64,000 bases of DNA from Fen-1258 sp947085815 (GCA_947085815.1 CAMTXU010000016.1:93973-157972); one strand, 5' to 3'; shown: positions 54,753 through 62,820, counted from the first letter of the stretch. A program made the numbers and translations. Notes: generated by a model from the sequence alone, not told the origin.

Positions 54753-55028
54753 ATGAATTCAGTAATATTTGAGATGATTGAGACTACCAGAAATAATTTA
54801 TTCAAGATGGAATTGTTGCGAAGAAGAACAAAAAAAGTTGGTGTTGTGAACCATGAATTTAACGGTCTGCTTGCTCTGAACAATGCTGATGATTTTAATA
54901 AAAAGTTGGAAGACGCTTCTAAAATTACTGCCGCACTGAATGAGACTTTAGATAATCTAGAAAAAATTGTTAGGCAAGAAGAGCATCTCTGCTTTTCAAA
55001 AAACGGAAAGTCAAAGCAAAAAGGATGA
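54753..55028 (+). CDS. Small helical protein between excisionase and integrase (91 aa)
   Basis: I do not recognise it. It is mostly helical (KMELLRRRTKKVGVVNHEF, KLEDASKITAALNETLDNLE) with a Lys-rich C-terminus, and overlaps the integrase start by four bases. An AGAGGGAAAA site precedes the ATG. A role with the recombinase is suggested only by position. Confidence 0.65.
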   Translation: MNSVIFEMIETTRNNLFKMELLRRRTKKVGVVNHEFNGLLALNNADDFNKKLEDASKITAALNETLDNLEKIVRQEEHLCFSKNGKSKQKG

Positions 55029-56098
55029 TAAACGAAATGCTAAATAATGACGTGCTAAATAAGTTCTCGATTGAAGATATTGAAAAGCTCAAGTTGCTTT
55101 TTTCAATAATTCCAGATGTTTCACAAAAAGAAGTGGTAACGCTGCGGGTATTTGCTGAAGAATATAGCAACTTTATAAAACAAAACAGATCAGCCGCTTA
55201 TCATACTTCTGTTGTCCTTTCGCTAAATCATTTAACTAATTTTTTCGGGAAACAAAGATCAATTCAATCAATTGGACTTAAAGATGTAGAGAATTTTTTA
55301 ACACACATTCAGAAAAAAGTAAGTAAGGGTTACCGAGTTTATTTTAGAACTCTGAAATCATCATTCAATAAGGCAATTGATTGGGGATATGTTAAAGAAA
55401 ACTATTTCATAAAAGTTAAACTACCGAAGAAACAGAAAGTAAATCCGGGGTTTATCAATAGTGAACAGTTAACAGTAATCAGTGAACAGTTGAAGAATGA
55501 AGTGATTAAAGATGTTGTTGTGTTTGCCTTCTATACGGGAATGCGGTTGGATGAGATTGTGAATATGAGTTGGAAAAATGTTGATATGGCTGCAAGAATA
55601 ATTACGGTTGGAGATGAGGATTTTACTACCAAAGGAAGGAATCAAAGGTATATACCGATTTGTGAAGAGGCCCTCACCTCAATCCTCTCCCAAAGGGAGA
55701 GGAGGAAAGTTATTCCCATAGGGAATGCTTTTGTTTTTTGCAAGCCAAATGGAAGACCATTTACAGGGGATTATGTTTCTAAAAAATTTAAGCGCGCTTG
55801 TAAAGCTGTGGGGATTGATAAAGCAATTCATTTTCATTCGCTTAGACATTCATTCGCTTCAAATCTAGTACAGAAAGGTGTTTCTCTATATGTAGTAAAG
55901 GAATTACTTGGTCACTCTTCGATAGCTACAACTGAAATTTATTCTCATCTCAATATGGATTCATTAAAAGAAGCAATAAAAAAACTTGATACCTCGACTT
56001 CGCTCGGTACAGGCTCTTTTGCTACGCTCAGTGCAGGTAATGATTGCAAATCTACATACTGTATATCAAACAAATTAGACAAAATAAATGGAGGGTAA
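55025..56098 (+). CDS. Tyrosine recombinase/integrase (internal)
   Basis: The 357-aa protein has an N-terminal SAM-like domain (about 40-130) and a catalytic domain with all key residues: Arg in YTGMRLDEIV, HSLRHSFASNL, LLGHSSIATTEIYSHL with the nucleophile Tyr. Two dispersed repeats sit inside the frame. One, near 55672-55706, encodes LTSILSQRERRK. One at the 3' end encodes TSTSLGTGSFATLSAG and replaces the normal C-terminus. It is related to, but clearly different from, the recombinase at 59363. Confidence 0.9.
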   Translation: MINEMLNNDVLNKFSIEDIEKLKLLFSIIPDVSQKEVVTLRVFAEEYSNFIKQNRSAAYHTSVVLSLNHLTNFFGKQRSIQSIGLKDVENFLTHIQKKVSKGYRVYFRTLKSSFNKAIDWGYVKENYFIKVKLPKKQKVNPGFINSEQLTVISEQLKNEVIKDVVVFAFYTGMRLDEIVNMSWKNVDMAARIITVGDEDFTTKGRNQRYIPICEEALTSILSQRERRKVIPIGNAFVFCKPNGRPFTGDYVSKKFKRACKAVGIDKAIHFHSLRHSFASNLVQKGVSLYVVKELLGHSSIATTEIYSHLNMDSLKEAIKKLDTSTSLGTGSFATLSAGNDCKSTYCISNKLDKINGG

Positions 56099-56342
56099 TT
56101 TGACTTATTTATGGCAGGAAGCAAGAGGCATGAATTTTTATAAAGTTCAGACAGATGAAAAAGAAATTGCGGATAAATTGAAGAGAAGGTCGGGGTTCCG
56201 TTTATGTGCTGTTTCATTTAATACAAAACTATGGATTTATATTTGTGAATTTACCCGTCCCGATATAGCGAAAAAAACATTGAAATCTGTAACAGGTAAA
56301 AAAGTGAAAATCGATTCAGAGGGGGTATTTTGTTATGAGTAG
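56088..56342 (+). CDS. Small conserved-type hypothetical protein (84 aa)
   Basis: The frame overlaps the integrase end by 11 bases; an internal ATG at 56130 (MNFYKVQTDEKEIADKLKRR) is another possible start. The middle has alternating hydrophobic strands (FRLCAVSFNTKLWIYICEF), suggesting a small alpha-beta fold. I do not recognise it. Confidence 0.5.
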   Translation: MEGNLTYLWQEARGMNFYKVQTDEKEIADKLKRRSGFRLCAVSFNTKLWIYICEFTRPDIAKKTLKSVTGKKVKIDSEGVFCYE

Positions 56343-56433
56343 AGCAAATCATCAAGACGGTAATAAAAACAAGCCTATAAATCAAAAAATAGTTAAAAAC
56401 CTACGCTATTTCGTATGGTTTTGGGGGTGTTGA
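56335..56433 (+). CDS. Possible 32-aa ORF upstream of the polymerase-like gene
   Basis: The ATG overlaps the end of the 84-aa frame, and the stop lies three bases before the next ATG, so it fits a translational-coupling pattern. The product is basic with an aromatic end (RYFVWFWGC). Apart from position there is no support, and it may be a leader peptide or chance. Confidence 0.25.
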   Translation: MSRANHQDGNKNKPINQKIVKNLRYFVWFWGC

Positions 56434-56436
56434 GTT

Positions 56437-57657
56437 ATGAAAATGAAGGGATATGTACCAATGAACTTAAAACTTGATAATGAAAGGCACTTGGATAAAT
56501 ATTATTACATAATCACACACTTGTATTATAGACGGGTATTTGATAAAAGAATTGAAGATGATTCGTTCGTTCCCTTATATTCAAAAATATTAATCAAAAT
56601 ATTAGGCGGACGATATAAAGAATATTTGCAGTTTCTTTTAGATAAGGGAATAATAGAAACCAATAATCACTATATAAATGGGAAACAATCAAAGGGATAT
56701 AGATTTTGTAAGAAATATGCAAAAGTAAAATACAAACAAGTATTTATCACAGATAAAAACATTATAAGGAAAATAAAAATGTTCAAAAAAGAAAAGGAAA
56801 AAGGAATTAGTTCAGAACAACACAGATATATTTACAAATGCCTTCAAAAATTATCCATTAAATATGATGAGGCAAAATATTTTATTGAGAATAATATTAC
56901 AAATATAGATCAGTATATATATTATAATATTTCTCTTGATTTAATCGCGTCAAAAAATTTTTTCTTTTGTGTAGATAATACTGCCGGAAGGATTCACAAT
57001 AACGTTACAAATCTTTCAAGGGATTTGAGAAAATTTCTTAGATACAATGATGAAAAGTTAATTGAAATTGATATTGCGAACAGTCAACCATTTTTGTTCA
57101 ATATTTTAATATATGATTACTTCAAAGATCATAACATTACAAATATTTCTTATGATGGTAATATAGATATTAATGTATCATACCCTTATGGTAACCAAAA
57201 CCAAACATCTTCTGCTGATGTAGAAAAGTTTAAGGAATTGACTTCCCAAGGTTTATTCTACGAATATTTAATGAATGAGTTCGATATTGCAGAAGACCGT
57301 TCAACATTTAAAGTAAGGTTTTTTAGTAAAGTCTTTTTCAGTGAAGAGAAACCATATTTTATAAATACAGAAAGACAACAGTTCAAAGAATTATTCCCAA
57401 ATGTTTATAAAATAGTTGCCTACTACAAAAGAGAAGACTATCGAAACTTAGCTATAGCTCTTCAAAAGGTTGAAGCTGATATAATTATTAATCATGTTGT
57501 TCCAAAATTAGCCAAGAAAAGAATATATGTTTTGACCATACATGATTCGATTCTTACACTACCGGATAACGCAGAGATAGTTAAACAAACAATTCTAGAG
57601 GTGTTTGAAAATAAATACGGATTAGTGCCAACAGTTAAAGTAAAAAAGCATGAGTAA
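56437..57657 (+). CDS. Minimal family-A-polymerase-like protein
   Basis: The 406-aa protein has a winged-helix-like N-terminal part (about 40-95; LGGRYKEYLQFLLDKGIIE). A palm-like C-terminal half follows, with LIEIDIANSQPF (about 207-218) in the place of polymerase motif A. A STFKVRFFSKVFF segment (about 289-301) resembles the fingers helix, LQKVEADIIINHV (about 341-353) resembles the ADIIK stretch of Pol I, and LTIHDSILTLP (about 365-375) resembles motif C. No exonuclease domain is present. It could replicate or prime the element; the assignment is by motif order only. Confidence 0.6.
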   Translation: MKMKGYVPMNLKLDNERHLDKYYYIITHLYYRRVFDKRIEDDSFVPLYSKILIKILGGRYKEYLQFLLDKGIIETNNHYINGKQSKGYRFCKKYAKVKYKQVFITDKNIIRKIKMFKKEKEKGISSEQHRYIYKCLQKLSIKYDEAKYFIENNITNIDQYIYYNISLDLIASKNFFFCVDNTAGRIHNNVTNLSRDLRKFLRYNDEKLIEIDIANSQPFLFNILIYDYFKDHNITNISYDGNIDINVSYPYGNQNQTSSADVEKFKELTSQGLFYEYLMNEFDIAEDRSTFKVRFFSKVFFSEEKPYFINTERQQFKELFPNVYKIVAYYKREDYRNLAIALQKVEADIIINHVVPKLAKKRIYVLTIHDSILTLPDNAEIVKQTILEVFENKYGLVPTVKVKKHE

Positions 57658-57882
57658 TGTTTAACTGAAATAAATTTAGGCAATGGCTTAGATAGAGTAT
57701 AAAGCTAATTCGTCCCGAAAATCATAACATTTATATTGGAATTATTTTTGAATGTTTGAATGAAAATTCGCTATATTTAATGAGATTTTTTGATTATCTC
57801 TTTAATTCACTTACAGAAATGTGCTAACCGTTAATAAATAGTAAATATTTTTCGATAATATTATTGATAACATACGAAAAAA

Positions 57883-58302
57883 ATGAGCTACCTATTTAAT
57901 AAGTCTAATGAAAATAAAAACTCGGCTATCATATTAATTGAAAAAAAATATTCTGCTGCAAGTGTTCATTGCGCATATTATAGCTGTATTCAGCTTATGT
58001 TGCATGTTTTACGATCAGATTTTAAAAAATCAGAAGAAGAAATTAAGCTGGAAAGAGAAGTTGGTTCTCGTAATTCCGGTGGTTTTCATAATTGGGTCCA
58101 GAATTTTTTTTTTACGGAAGTATCAAAAAGAGAAAAAGACGCTAGAATAGTATTTGACTTTAACAATTCATTTGGGAACTTAAAGGGAATAAGAATTCGT
58201 TCAGATTATGGAGTTAATTCAATAGGTGAGAAGGAAGCATCAAAAGCTATTGAAGTTGCAAATAAAATAAATAAAATTATAACGGAAAAATTTACTATAT
58301 GA
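57883..58302 (+). CDS. HEPN-like domain protein (putative RNase toxin)
   Basis: This 139-aa helical protein has the HEPN pattern: an N-terminal helix with VHCAYYSCIQLMLHVL, an R-x5-H motif (R63 to H69 in RNSGGFH), and IRSDYGV near 105-111, like the R-x-x-ADYG stretch of HEPN proteins. HEPN RNases are frequent toxins and abortive-infection effectors. Its stop overlaps the next ATG by four bases, and a SecB-like gene is third, the layout of toxin-antitoxin-chaperone units. Confidence 0.7.
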   Translation: MSYLFNKSNENKNSAIILIEKKYSAASVHCAYYSCIQLMLHVLRSDFKKSEEEIKLEREVGSRNSGGFHNWVQNFFFTEVSKREKDARIVFDFNNSFGNLKGIRIRSDYGVNSIGEKEASKAIEVANKINKIITEKFTI

Positions 58303-58796
58303 ATTCGATAGAATACATTAAGAACAAAATTGATATACTAGTCGAAAAATATAAGCACATTAGGTGCCGATATGAATTTGATGAGTTTTCGCAATCCCAT
58401 TATATTGAAGTAATGCCAAGAGAATATTGTCAGCTTGATGATTTCTTTTTGAAAGATGAGATGGAAATAGTTGTTAATTTTATTACTCAATTCCCGTATG
58501 AATCTTTAGTATTTATTACTGAAGGAGACTTATATATTATTGAAAAACCTCTTTATACAAAAGTAGGGAAAGATTTTGGAAAACAAATTATAGAATTCTC
58601 TTTCAATGAATTGCTAGATTCAAATTTCAAATACTATCAAAGTATGGCAGATACGGATAACGATAACTTAGAATATACTTTCAATAACTTATTTGATGGA
58701 GTATCATTTAAAATAAAGTTGGAAGAAGTAAGTCAGTCTTCAAATGAAAAACCATTATTTGAAGCGGGTGAATATAATTATGCAATGGCAGCATAG
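58299..58796 (+). CDS. Unknown partner of the HEPN gene (putative antitoxin)
   Basis: I do not recognise this 165-aa alpha-beta protein (CRYEFDEFSQSHYIEVMPRE, NFITQFPYESLVFITEGDLY). It overlaps the HEPN gene by four bases and is followed after 12 bases by a SecB-like gene. Its last 25 residues look disordered and end KPLFEAGEYNYAMAA, with aromatic residues spaced as in the chaperone-addiction tails of known TAC antitoxins. The antitoxin assignment is by gene order. Confidence 0.6.
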   Translation: MNSIEYIKNKIDILVEKYKHIRCRYEFDEFSQSHYIEVMPREYCQLDDFFLKDEMEIVVNFITQFPYESLVFITEGDLYIIEKPLYTKVGKDFGKQIIEFSFNELLDSNFKYYQSMADTDNDNLEYTFNNLFDGVSFKIKLEEVSQSSNEKPLFEAGEYNYAMAA

Positions 58797-58808
58797 CAAG
58801 AGGCACCA

Positions 58809-59234
58809 ATGTTAGAAAATGCCAAATATAGAATTGTAAACATAATTTTACTTGATAGTCAATTCAAGCGAAGTCAAGTTATTGATTATAAATCGCCTTC
58901 ATTGAAAAATAATATAAGTATAGAAACAAATAAGGGGATTGACAAAAATAAATTAACGGTTAATTTGACACTAAAATTTGATGTTACCATTGAAGAAAAT
59001 CAAGTCATTATGGCACAAGTAACAATGGCTGGTATTTTTGAATGTACGGAAAACCCAGAACTCTCTATAGATACTTTCGGAAAAGTAAATGCGCCAGCGA
59101 TAATTTTCCCTTTTATTAGGGAACATATTGCTAGTTTATCCTTGAAAGCCGGTATTGTTCCTATTATATTGCCCCCGGTTAATTTTGTACAATTAGCAGA
59201 AGAAAAAATAACTGAAGAAATTAAAAACCATTAA
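58809..59234 (+). CDS. SecB-like chaperone
   Basis: The 141-aa protein matches the SecB fold: beta strands in NKLTVNLTLKFDVTIEENQ, VTMAGIFEC, then FPFIREHIASLSLKAG and PIILPPVNFVQL, which closely follow the SecB pattern FPYxRExIxxL and PVNFxxL. Outside Proteobacteria, SecB-like proteins are often solitary chaperones of stress-responsive toxin-antitoxin systems. Here it ends a unit with a HEPN protein and an unknown gene, so it probably protects the middle protein. Confidence 0.8.
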   Translation: MLENAKYRIVNIILLDSQFKRSQVIDYKSPSLKNNISIETNKGIDKNKLTVNLTLKFDVTIEENQVIMAQVTMAGIFECTENPELSIDTFGKVNAPAIIFPFIREHIASLSLKAGIVPIILPPVNFVQLAEEKITEEIKNH

Positions 59235-59362
59235 TTTTTTCACAGCCCTACCGAATAAGTTCATAGACAAATTATCTTTATCGAATTATATCAAATAAGC
59301 TGCTCAAACAGATATAATATGCTAAGTATAATTAAACATACTTTGGTCAAGTAAAGAAGATT

Positions 59363-60394
59363 TTACAAATAATTTATTGCCTCTACTAAATTCTGCTTTT
59401 GAAGATGACTATAAATTTGAGTAGTTGCCAGATCTTCGTGACCTAATAATTCTTTTATGATATAAAGTGAAATTCCCTTTTGAGCTAAAACAGAAGCAAA
59501 GGAATGACGTAAAGAATGGAAATGGATTTTTTCATTAAGATAAGATTTCCTTACTACTTGCTTGAATTGTTTACTAATTGTTTCTTGATGTAGCTTTCTT
59601 CCTTTGTTACGATAAAAAACGACTTCATTAGGTTGATGAACGTCAAGATTAAAACGATTGATTAGAACCGATTTAACTTTTTCACACATTGGAACAATTC
59701 TTTCTTTTTTACTTTTCGTTAAAAACTGATCAGTGCATCTAACGATAATTTGATTTTGGAAAAAGTCTATCCAATTCCATTGCATATTTATCAATTCTCC
59801 GAGACGTAAGCCCGTATAGAAACCAATGATGAAAATATCTTTTAGATATTGATAAGGCGTATTTGTTAAAATGATAAGCAATTCATCTTCCAAAATAAAA
59901 GCAGGAAACGACTTTGATAATTTTGGAAACTTAACTTTTGTAAAAGGATTTACAGAAATATAGTTCCATTCAACAGCCTTGTTAAAAGCTGCTTTTAATG
60001 TACGGTAGTAATGATGAGAACCTCTCTGCGTTCTTGAATAAGTTGAGGTTATAAACTTATCGAGAATCCGGGTGTCAATTTCATCCAAGGAAATGTCTCC
60101 ACAAAAAGAAATGAACTGTTTGAATGAAAGAGTTATTGATTCAAGATAACTCTTTGATTTCGTTGGGCGAGCATATTCTAAATATTCATCCTTGAATTTT
60201 GAGAGAAGGAGAGTATTATTAATTTCTGGTTGGATGTTTTTTTGTACAGGATTAAGTAAAGAATTTTTGAATAGGTACATAAATTCTTGCGCTTCTTTTT
60301 CTTTTGTAGTTTTTGTGGAACAAGTTGTTCTTTTACCATTGATGAAATAAACGATTTGGTAATACTTTGATCTTGGGATTTTCACTACGAACAT
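59363..60394 (-). CDS. Tyrosine recombinase, integrase of element 1
   Basis: The 343-aa protein has a small N-terminal arm-type domain (1-55; KIPRSKYYQIVYFINGKRTT), a core-binding domain (about 70-160), and a catalytic domain with YTGLRLGELINM, HSLRHSFASVL and LLGHEDLATTQIYSHLQ including the nucleophile Tyr. It reads inward from the right attachment site, 88 bases from it, with its presumed arm sites between, which makes it the enzyme that integrates element 1 into tRNA-Gln. Confidence 0.92.
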   Translation of the reverse strand: MFVVKIPRSKYYQIVYFINGKRTTCSTKTTKEKEAQEFMYLFKNSLLNPVQKNIQPEINNTLLLSKFKDEYLEYARPTKSKSYLESITLSFKQFISFCGDISLDEIDTRILDKFITSTYSRTQRGSHHYYRTLKAAFNKAVEWNYISVNPFTKVKFPKLSKSFPAFILEDELLIILTNTPYQYLKDIFIIGFYTGLRLGELINMQWNWIDFFQNQIIVRCTDQFLTKSKKERIVPMCEKVKSVLINRFNLDVHQPNEVVFYRNKGRKLHQETISKQFKQVVRKSYLNEKIHFHSLRHSFASVLAQKGISLYIIKELLGHEDLATTQIYSHLQKQNLVEAINYL

Positions 60395-60409
60395 GGCTTT
60401 TCTCCTTGT

Positions 60410-60435
60410 CCGCAGTGTATGTACTTTGTATGTAC
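60410..60435. promoter_or_regulatory. Probable integrase arm-type sites, right end
   Basis: CCGCAGTGTATGTAC (60410-60424) and TGTATGTAC (60427-60435) repeat the words at the left end, with CCGCAGTGTATGTAC inverted relative to 32525-32539. They lie between the integrase start and the attachment site, so binding could also control integrase transcription. Confidence 0.6.
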
Positions 60436-60482
60436 TTTATAAAAAATGCAGTGATTACAGAATGAAATCGAATAAACCCGAT

Positions 60483-60527
60483 GACTCTGGATCAGAAGAC
60501 TTTAGGTTCGAACCCTAACGGGGCAGC
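60483..60527. repeat. Junction attachment site (attR of element 1, attL of element 2)
   Basis: This 45-base copy of the tRNA-Gln 3' part keeps GACTCTGGATCAG exactly and differs at four later bases. Two of these, in the T-stem, are paired changes: TTAGG/CCTAA instead of TCAGG/CCTGA. No tRNA 5' half precedes it, so it is not a gene. Confidence 0.85.
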
Positions 60528-60531
60528 ACTG

Positions 60532-60564
60532 AAAAGCTTGATTATAAAATGTAATCGAGCTTTT
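60532..60564 (+). terminator. Terminator at the start of element 2
   Basis: AAAAGCTTGATTA (60532-60544) pairs with TAATCGAGCTTTT (60552-60564) with one G-T pair, followed by T-run. It occupies the position of the terminator behind tRNA-Gln in element 1 with a different sequence. Confidence 0.75.
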
Positions 60565-60610
60565 TTTGTTTTTACCCGCCAAATAAACCCGATGACTTTC
60601 CAGAATTTAA

Positions 60611-60630
60611 AGTAGGGACTGAGTAGGGAC
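60611..60630. promoter_or_regulatory. Paired direct repeats, probable arm sites of element 2
   Basis: AGTAGGGAC occurs at 60611-60619 and 60622-60630, the same 11-base period as TGTATGTAC in element 1 at the same relative place but with a different word, so element 2 probably uses a recombinase of other arm specificity. Confidence 0.5.
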
Positions 60631-60815
60631 TTTTCGATTTCCTATCTTTTATTCTACCGAACATTATTTTATGTGAATAATGACAAAGAAAGTTGTGGAT
60701 GCCGAACCATTAAACTTTGTTAAATATTCACAGAACAATTTTAGCTTCCAAACGGCTTTGAACTTTTTTCATTTTCAATATAGTGAATTTGTTAAACAAG
60801 AGAAATAACCGGAAG

Positions 60816-61220
60816 CTAAGCAGCTTCCGATTTTGCGATTACTTCTGTTTGAGAAATATCAAAAACAGTTGCAGTAAAAAAGTGAACGTTTTCATCATCT
60901 GAAATAATTTCGGAATTATCTTCTTGCTTGGCTTTAGATGGGACAAAGATTAAAAAACCGTGTTCACCTTTACGGACTATTCTTCCGGCTTTCTTCCATT
61001 GTTGAAACCCGCCAACAATTGAGAAATTAATTTCAGATTGAGCAACTAAAAAACATTGATTATGGGGTGTAAGTAAATGACCTTCAACAGTAACTATGCC
61101 GAACTTATCGGCGATTGCTTGGCGTTGTTCTTCTGACATTTCAGAAAGAGTTTTACGAATGCGGATGATCTTTTCTTTTTTCTCTTGTCTGAATTGTTGT
61201 TTCTGTTCTTCTGATAACAT
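60816..61220 (-). CDS. ArdC-like N-terminal-domain protein, element 2 copy
   Basis: This 134-aa protein (start 61220 behind AAAGGAG) is nearly the same as that at 32698-33117: VGGFQQWKKAGRIVRKGEHG and FLIFVPSKAKQED are shared. It lacks a short stretch near the C-terminus (LLAYGES). Many differences at DNA level are synonymous, which shows both copies have been under selection as proteins. Confidence 0.65.
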   Translation of the reverse strand: MLSEEQKQQFRQEKKEKIIRIRKTLSEMSEEQRQAIADKFGIVTVEGHLLTPHNQCFLVAQSEINFSIVGGFQQWKKAGRIVRKGEHGFLIFVPSKAKQEDNSEIISDDENVHFFTATVFDISQTEVIAKSEAA

Positions 61221-61233
61221 GGTTTTAACTCCT

Positions 61234-61422
61234 TTAAGATTTTTTAAGTGATTTGATAAAAGCATTTAGAAAAGTGTTTGCAGATGAAATTGTTTTGAAT
61301 GATTGTGAATGAAGAGAACCGGACGGAGTAAATACATTTACAAAGAAATTTTTATTTGATTGAACTAAGCGAATAAGAAAACCTTTGTGCCGATTTGAAT
61401 AGTGAACTATTACAGATGCCAC
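61234..61422 (-). CDS. Small conserved element protein, element 2 copy (62 aa)
   Basis: GTG start at 61422 behind AAAAGG; it begins MASVIVHYSNRHKGFLIRLV and ends FLNAFIKSLKKS. It parallels the 65-aa protein at 33122-33319 over its full length. The gap to the ArdC-like gene is 13 bases. Function unknown. Confidence 0.75.
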   Translation of the reverse strand: MASVIVHYSNRHKGFLIRLVQSNKNFFVNVFTPSGSLHSQSFKTISSANTFLNAFIKSLKKS

Positions 61423-61452
61423 GACCTAACCTTTTACGCCGTTAAAAAACAT

Positions 61453-61654
61453 ATTTTGCCCGCTTAGGCTCTCTTATGCTATTTAATGGACTGTTAAGTT
61501 GTTGGTGTAAGAAAAGATGATAATGCAAGGCAAGGGCGAATCCCGATTAACTACGAAATACTAAGATTGGTTATCGGGAGAGTTTCATATACCCTTGCCC
61601 CGATTGGATACCAAGATTCGAATAACACTAAGCTTGTTTGCCGGCGGGCAAAAT
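61453..61654. ncRNA. Conserved nested stem-loop region, element 2 copy
   Basis: Outer stem ATTTTGCCCGC (61453-61463) with GCGGGCAAAAT (61644-61654); middle stem GGCAAGGG (61529-61536) with CCCTTGCC (61592-61599); inner stem TCCCGATTAAC (61541-61551) with GTTATCGGGA (61570-61579), one base bulged. The inner stem is different in sequence and longer than in element 1, and the outer stem has lost one T and one A in matching positions. The unpaired conserved words are those of element 1. Confidence 0.7.
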
Positions 61655-61993
61655 AATGCTTGCAATGGCTGAACGAAGTGAAGCAAACTTTTCAGAAAAG
61701 AGATTGCTTTAAGCAATTTATGAGTTTGGAAATTGGCGCATCTTTTTGATTTAAAAAGTGTGAGCAAGAGACAAACGAATAATTTGCGCTCATGCTTTAT
61801 GAGGGAAATATTTTTGAATGTCTTTGATGAAAAATTATTGACCGAACTGAAAGTAGATCCTTCTTTTCATCAGGACAGGTTTTAGCTGTGTGAGGCGAAG
61901 ATATGAGCCGAATCAGAGCGTGCTTTTTTTAGCGAACAATTTTAAGTGAATCGAAGTGAACGCAAATTTGTGAGCTATCGGTGTGTAAACAAA

Positions 61994-62021
61994 CAAGGGT
62001 TACCGGAAATGATAACCCTTG
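61994..62021 (-). terminator. Terminator of the DUF6266-like gene
   Basis: CAAGGGTTA (61994-62002) pairs perfectly with TAACCCTTG (62013-62021). On the minus strand it is followed by TTTGTTTAC and begins 11 bases after the stop of the minus-strand gene. Confidence 0.7.
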
Positions 62022-62031
62022 TCTGAAAGGA

Positions 62032-62715
62032 CTAGCTGAGTTTGGTGTAGGTTGCAGAGTTCTGAACAACCTTTCCATCAGCCGATTTGGAAGCAACGAT
62101 TAAATAAAGAATACTGTGCTGGTATTTTGCCGCAACAGCTTCTTGTAAAACGTTGTAATCAATCTGCAAGCTGTATGATTGACCGAAATTGAATGCTGAA
62201 ACTTCTTTTGAAAGAGAGATGATTTTGAACGGATCGTCTGTTTCAATAGATGGATCATAATAACAGACTAAAGCGTTTGCAGAGAGATTTACTTCATCAA
62301 CGCCGAAAACAGAAGCAGTATTTAATGCAGGAAGTGTAGCTGTGATTTTATCTGCTTCCACTGCAGCAGTTGTAATCGGTAATGCGAAACCCTCCGGAGT
62401 AATGATATTCTGTTCGGTTGGTTTTTCTGTGGATGAATAGCCAAAGTTTGCTTTGAAGATATTGTTAAATACCGAAATACCCGCAGCTTTGGTTTTTCTC
62501 CAAATCTCGATAAGTGTAGGTAAAGAAAGAACGTTCTTTGCAAACATACCGGTAACTGCAAATTTCTTTCTTACCTCAACTACGGACGGTGATTGACTGG
62601 CGTTAAAGCTCGATGGACGAGCACCCATGATTGTTTGACCGTTTACGGTCCTTGCGGAAAGATTTCCAAGCTTGCCGCTCAGATTTCCGATTACGTTTCC
62701 AGTTAAATAAGCCAT
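62032..62715 (-). CDS. DUF6266-like protein
   Basis: The 227-aa protein opens with GNLSGKLGNLSARTVNGQTI and MGARPSSFNASQSPS, like the DUF6266-type proteins (G-x-x-SGKxG-x-x-x-G and RxxP) common in Bacteroidota and often on mobile elements; their function is unknown. It ends with a beta-rich domain (SLQIDYNVLQ, ILYLIVASKSADGKVV). It takes the slot that holds the spike-like gene in element 1. An AGGAGG site precedes the ATG. Confidence 0.65.
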   Translation of the reverse strand: MAYLTGNVIGNLSGKLGNLSARTVNGQTIMGARPSSFNASQSPSVVEVRKKFAVTGMFAKNVLSLPTLIEIWRKTKAAGISVFNNIFKANFGYSSTEKPTEQNIITPEGFALPITTAAVEADKITATLPALNTASVFGVDEVNLSANALVCYYDPSIETDDPFKIISLSKEVSAFNFGQSYSLQIDYNVLQEAVAAKYQHSILYLIVASKSADGKVVQNSATYTKLS

Positions 62716-62820
62716 TGTAACCTCCTAAAAAGATTTTTGAGTGATTGATTATTTACGATGGCAATTATACAATCTGTAATAAGTGAATGCGTTGTAATGT
62801 TATGGCACTATATGAGTGAA

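Larger units (their letters stand above)
32339..60527. mobile_element. Element 1: 28.1 kb tRNA-Gln-integrated phage-satellite-like element
   Basis: The left boundary is the 3' part of tRNA-Gln and the right boundary is the diverged copy of that part at 60483. A tyrosine recombinase lies just inside the right end, reading inward. Inverted copies of CCGCAGTGTATGTAC occur at both ends. Cargo, left to right: ArdC-like and small gene, a structured non-coding region, virion surface proteins, decoration protein, major capsid, protease, then terminase pair and portal on the other strand. A defence and addiction island follows. No tail, baseplate, holin or endolysin gene is seen, which separates it from a full prophage. 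Confidence 0.85.

Noticed and set aside
60483..60527. A second tRNA-Gln gene
   Set aside because: Only the 3' part from the anticodon loop is present; the upstream sequence does not form acceptor, D or anticodon 5' arms.
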